Assembly (NCBI GenBank): GCA_002327965.1
Contig: DCVB01000110.1
Location: 1 to 16,049 of the forward strand
DNA: 16,049 nucleotides
Source of the DNA: Candidatus Aminicenantes bacterium UBA2199
GTDB taxonomy: Bacteria > Acidobacteriota > Aminicenantia > UBA2199
Reading direction: 5' to 3'
Below, piece after piece: positions 14,210 to 16,049 of the stretch. The translations under genes and the position numbers were made by a program. The notes under the pieces were generated by a model that was not told the origin of the DNA, did not search any database, and worked only from the letters and a program-made list of their open reading frames with translations. Position 1 is the stretch's first letter; every line of letters starts with the position of its first letter.

Positions 14210-14843
14210 AGTCCGGCTTTGATTTTGCCTTGATATCGGGCAATTTCTCCAGTGCAAGAAAGATCTCCCGGCAGATCCAGGCATCGGTCGCCGCGTAAGC
14301 GACCTGCGCCGGCGCCAGCTGCGGGCGCTCCCAGTTGGAGCACTGCGCCCCCTTGGAGATGCGAACGCCCAGGACATGGGCGGCCAGCGTTCGTATGCCA
14401 TTGGCCTTGATCCCCTTTCGTCCCGCCAGCTTGCCGAGCTCGACGAACCCGGCCGCGGCGAAGGGCATGAGCTCGTGCAGGTGGGTGATGTCGCCGGCGA
14501 CCGCCACTCCCGCCTTGGTCACCCTGTTGTCGGCGAAGAGTTCTCCGAGCGGGGCCAGGTCCCCGATCTTTTTCAGCTGCACCAGGAAGACGGCATCCCG
14601 CGCGGCCAGCTGCGCCAATGCCGGGGAGAAATGGTCGCCGCTGCAGAAAGTGGGCCTGACCTCGATGTCGAAGCCCAGCAGCCGCTCGCGGCGCAGGCCG
14701 GGGATGACGGCGCGCAGGCGCTCGTCGCTGTCGACGATCTCGACCGGCCCTTCCCACTTTTTCAGGGGCAGCAGGTTGATGTCGGATTTGGTGAGAATGG
14801 GTGCGGGCGGCGCGGGACATTGATTTTTTGTTTCGGTACTCAT
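14178..14843 (-). CDS. DEDDy-type 3'-5' exonuclease domain protein (RNase D-like)
   Basis: A 221-residue single-domain 3'-5' exonuclease of the RNase D/WRN-exo type. The DEDDy residues are visible: D59 and E61 in LGFDIEV, D118 in VAGDITHL, and Y183/D187 in YAATDAW. KGAQCSNWERPQLAPAQVAY (164-183) matches the family region before the last motif. There is no HRDC domain, so it is not full-length RNase D; similar single-domain proteins act on RNA or DNA ends, and the substrate is unknown here. The last ten residues (212-221, SSVNDSVSKK) and the TGA stop are encoded by repeat unit B1. The ATG at 14843 lies 15 bases after the stop of the upstream small gene and has no evident Shine-Dalgarno site, which suggests coupled translation. 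Confidence 0.85.
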   Translation of the reverse strand: MSTETKNQCPAPPAPILTKSDINLLPLKKWEGPVEIVDSDERLRAVIPGLRRERLLGFDIEVRPTFCSGDHFSPALAQLAARDAVFLVQLKKIGDLAPLGELFADNRVTKAGVAVAGDITHLHELMPFAAAGFVELGKLAGRKGIKANGIRTLAAHVLGVRISKGAQCSNWERPQLAPAQVAYAATDAWICREIFLALEKLPDIKAKSKPDSSVNDSVSKK

Positions 14844-14858
14844 TGGACGATCTTGGCT

Positions 14859-15113
14859 TTAATCGCGGGCAGCAAGCCTGGGAACTCGTGCACCCTTTGT
14901 CTTGCTGCCCTGTAGTTTTTCAAGTCGCCAGGCCTTGCCTGAAGGCTTTCTGCCGCTGCTTCTCCCGATTTCAGCGACCCAATGCTGCAATCTGACGACG
15001 ATCTCTATCTTGCTTTCAAAGGGCAGTCTGGCCTGTCGGCGGCGAAAATCACGTTTTTTTTGCAGCACGGCCGCCAAGCTCAGGTCGTTCAGTGCGATCA
15101 ACGTCTTTTTCAT
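14859..15113 (-). CDS. Small basic protein of unknown function
   Basis: An 84-residue Arg/Lys-rich protein with no recognised catalytic motif. A probable helical segment (about 20-50) contains RRQARLPFESKIEIVVRLQ. I recall this L-P-F-E-x-K-I-x-I-V-x-x-L-Q pattern from small hypothetical proteins that lie near nucleotidyltransferase genes, but I cannot confirm the family here. The start at ATG 15113 is chosen because a good promoter (15149-15121) places the transcript start at or one base before it. ATG 15125 is in frame but lies within the -10 hexamer. No Shine-Dalgarno is present, consistent with a leaderless mRNA. The last ~20 residues (after KAWRL) look like low-complexity read-on. It lies between the MNT/HEPN pair and the exonuclease and could be an extra component of either. 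Confidence 0.55.
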   Translation of the reverse strand: MKKTLIALNDLSLAAVLQKKRDFRRRQARLPFESKIEIVVRLQHWVAEIGRSSGRKPSGKAWRLEKLQGSKTKGARVPRLAARD

Positions 15114-15120
15114 CCATGTT

Positions 15121-15149
15121 AACATAGCAAATTTTTGTCATGTTGGCAA
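15121..15149 (-). promoter_or_regulatory. Extended -10 promoter of the small basic protein gene
   Basis: On the minus strand TTGCCA (15149-15144) is followed by 17 bases and TATGTT (15126-15121), with TGC directly before the -10 hexamer. The predicted start is 15113-15114, on or next to the ATG at 15113. Confidence 0.6.
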
Positions 15150-15282
15150 ATAGCCAGGAGCAGGCATGCCGAGGTTTAACCCGGTATCTGGGGATGCCAC
15201 TTCGCAGGAACCAGGAGCGGCTGGAGACAATATTTACATCCTGACGTAATGGGTATGGGAATTCAAAAAAATCATGGATCAA

Positions 15283-15603
15283 TCAGGCGGCGAAAACCAC
15301 TTCGCCGTTTCGCGCGAAATCGACGATGAACGAATCGCCCTTTTCCCATTCGGCCCTGGTCATGGCCACGGCTTCGATCGGCTTGAAAACCTCGTAGATC
15401 GCAGCGGACAACAGGTCGATCCGTTGCCAATAGTCCAAGCCAGAGAAATCGTCCGAAATGATGACCAGATCAATATCACTGCCTTCCCGCTCCGAACCGG
15501 TGGCATATGAACCGTATAAAACTATCCGTTCGATCCTTATTCCCTTTTTTTCAATAACATCCTTGAATTGCCCAATGATCTTTAGTACAGCCGCTTTGCC
15601 CAT
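15283..15603 (-). CDS. MNT-type nucleotidyltransferase, putative MntA-like antitoxin
   Basis: A 106-residue minimal nucleotidyltransferase of the DNA polymerase beta fold. The signature GSYATGSEREGSDIDL is at 31-46, with D43 and D45 as metal-binding carboxylates; the third acidic residue may be E77 in PIEAVAM. In the characterised Shewanella MntA/HepT pair, MntA AMPylates the HEPN toxin and neutralises it; the same role is inferred here from partner and layout. The ATG at 15603 has an excellent AGGAGG site seven bases upstream and overlaps the end of the HEPN gene by 22 bases. The DNA is visibly less GC-rich than the met and phoH regions, which suggests acquisition by transfer. Such pairs also occur without proven toxin activity. 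Confidence 0.88.
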   Translation of the reverse strand: MGKAAVLKIIGQFKDVIEKKGIRIERIVLYGSYATGSEREGSDIDLVIISDDFSGLDYWQRIDLLSAAIYEVFKPIEAVAMTRAEWEKGDSFIVDFARNGEVVFAA

Positions 15604-15962
15604 TCCAGCGCCTCCTGGCTTTCATCGATGATGCTTGTGGCGATCGCTTCGGTGTAATTGCTGCTGATGACCGCCAGGGATTCAGGGTAACGGGTGGCTA
15701 CGCTGGCTGAATTCAACTTGATAATGAATTTCCCGGTCTTTTCCGGTGGAGCAATCTCCAGTTTTTGTAGAAAATACACCAGGTTATGGGTTTTTTCGGG
15801 GATCTTCTGAAATTTTTTCAGATACAAGCCTTTCAACGCCTTTTCAATTGCCAGATGGCACATGAAAACCGCATAGAAAAACCTGCCCCCGGAATGCATG
15901 AATTTGGCGGTTTCCAAGTCGTATTCGGCTTGTTTCAGCCATTCTCGATGATCTCTCGCCAT
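15582..15962 (-). CDS. HEPN-domain protein, putative toxin partner of the MNT protein
   Basis: A 126-residue all-alpha HEPN protein (PF05168-like). Family marks are WLKQAEYDLETAK (8-20), CHLAIEKALKGLYLKK (35-50), KTHNLVYFLQKL (57-68) and RYPESL (91-96). The RNase motif R-x(4-6)-H of toxic HEPN proteins is not present; the nearest equivalent is K53-x5-H59, so ribonuclease activity is doubtful. ATG 15962 is preferred over an in-frame TTG at 15983, because that codon falls inside the promoter spacer and the predicted transcript start coincides with the ATG. No Shine-Dalgarno precedes it, so the mRNA may be leaderless. It is the first gene of the HEPN-MNT operon and ends 22 bases inside the MNT gene. 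Confidence 0.85.
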   Translation of the reverse strand: MARDHREWLKQAEYDLETAKFMHSGGRFFYAVFMCHLAIEKALKGLYLKKFQKIPEKTHNLVYFLQKLEIAPPEKTGKFIIKLNSASVATRYPESLAVISSNYTEAIATSIIDESQEALEWAKRLY

Positions 15963-15968
15963 ATGAAC

Positions 15969-15997
15969 AATATATATTTCCAAGGAATAATTGTCAA
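15969..15997 (-). promoter_or_regulatory. Near-consensus promoter of the HEPN/MNT pair
   Basis: On the minus strand a perfect TTGACA (15997-15992) is followed by 17 bases and TATATT (15974-15969, one mismatch to consensus). The usual seven-base distance puts the start at 15962, the A of the HEPN ATG. The remaining bases to the window edge (15998-16049) hold nothing I recognise. Confidence 0.72.
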
Positions 15998-16049
15998 GAA
16001 AATTCAGGGAGATGGCAGCGCTACGTACGCGCCGCTAAGCCGAGGCCCT

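Noticed and set aside
15049..15282. 77-codon open frame starting at 15282 downstream of the MNT gene
   Set aside because: It has a TTG start with no ribosome site and no recognisable family, and it overlaps the better supported small gene and its promoter.
15963..15983. Upstream TTG start adding seven residues to the HEPN protein
   Set aside because: The codon lies inside the spacer of the promoter, upstream of the predicted transcript start, and has no ribosome site.

Overview
Every protein gene I can support in this 16 kb window lies on the minus strand, so transcription runs from high to low coordinates. The DNA is visibly GC-rich in the housekeeping part, with clear Shine-Dalgarno sites and frequent TTG/GTG starts. 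It becomes AT-richer in two repeat-filled gaps and in the toxin-antitoxin-like end. It is a bacterial chromosome fragment. The MetF resembles the Bacteroidota-type variant, and the gaps carry degenerate heptanucleotide repeats. I cannot fix the phylum; an Acidobacteriota/Aminicenantes-like lineage is only a guess.

Reading in the direction of transcription: (1) 15962-15283 is a HEPN/MNT pair with overlapping genes behind a near-consensus promoter. (2) 15113-14859 is a small basic unknown protein with its own promoter, followed by a DEDDy 3'-5' exonuclease (14843-14178) whose last ten codons lie in repeat DNA. (3) 14209-13716 is repeat block B. (4) 13645-11762 holds a COG4087-type HAD phosphatase and a divergent RNA m5U methyltransferase-like protein. 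(5) 11722-11143 is repeat block A, an inverted relative of block B. (6) 11070-5237 is metF, metH and an SLC13/DASS transporter, closely spaced and led by an extended -10 promoter. (7) 5151-1 is phoH, a 7TM-HD (PgpH-like) c-di-AMP phosphodiesterase, ybeY, a CBS/CorC-HlyC protein and era (cut by the window edge). These five genes overlap by 4-14 bases behind a perfect TTGACA-N17-TATAAT promoter.

How the genes work together: metF supplies 5-methyltetrahydrofolate to cobalamin-dependent MetH; the transporter rides on the same transcript and its substrate is unknown. The phoH-to-era cluster is a conserved ribosome-maturation and membrane/nucleotide-signalling group (YbeY, Era, PhoH, c-di-AMP hydrolase). 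The HEPN/MNT pair looks like an accessory toxin-antitoxin or defence module.

The most unusual material is the repeat system. Blocks A and B are built from 7-base units of several unrelated sequences plus 6- and 8-base tracts, assembled into compound units of about 175-200 bp. They flank the HAD/methyltransferase cassette in inverted orientation and run into the ends of neighbouring genes. Also notable are two promoters in the accessory end whose predicted start points fall on, or one base from, an ATG, suggesting leaderless mRNAs.
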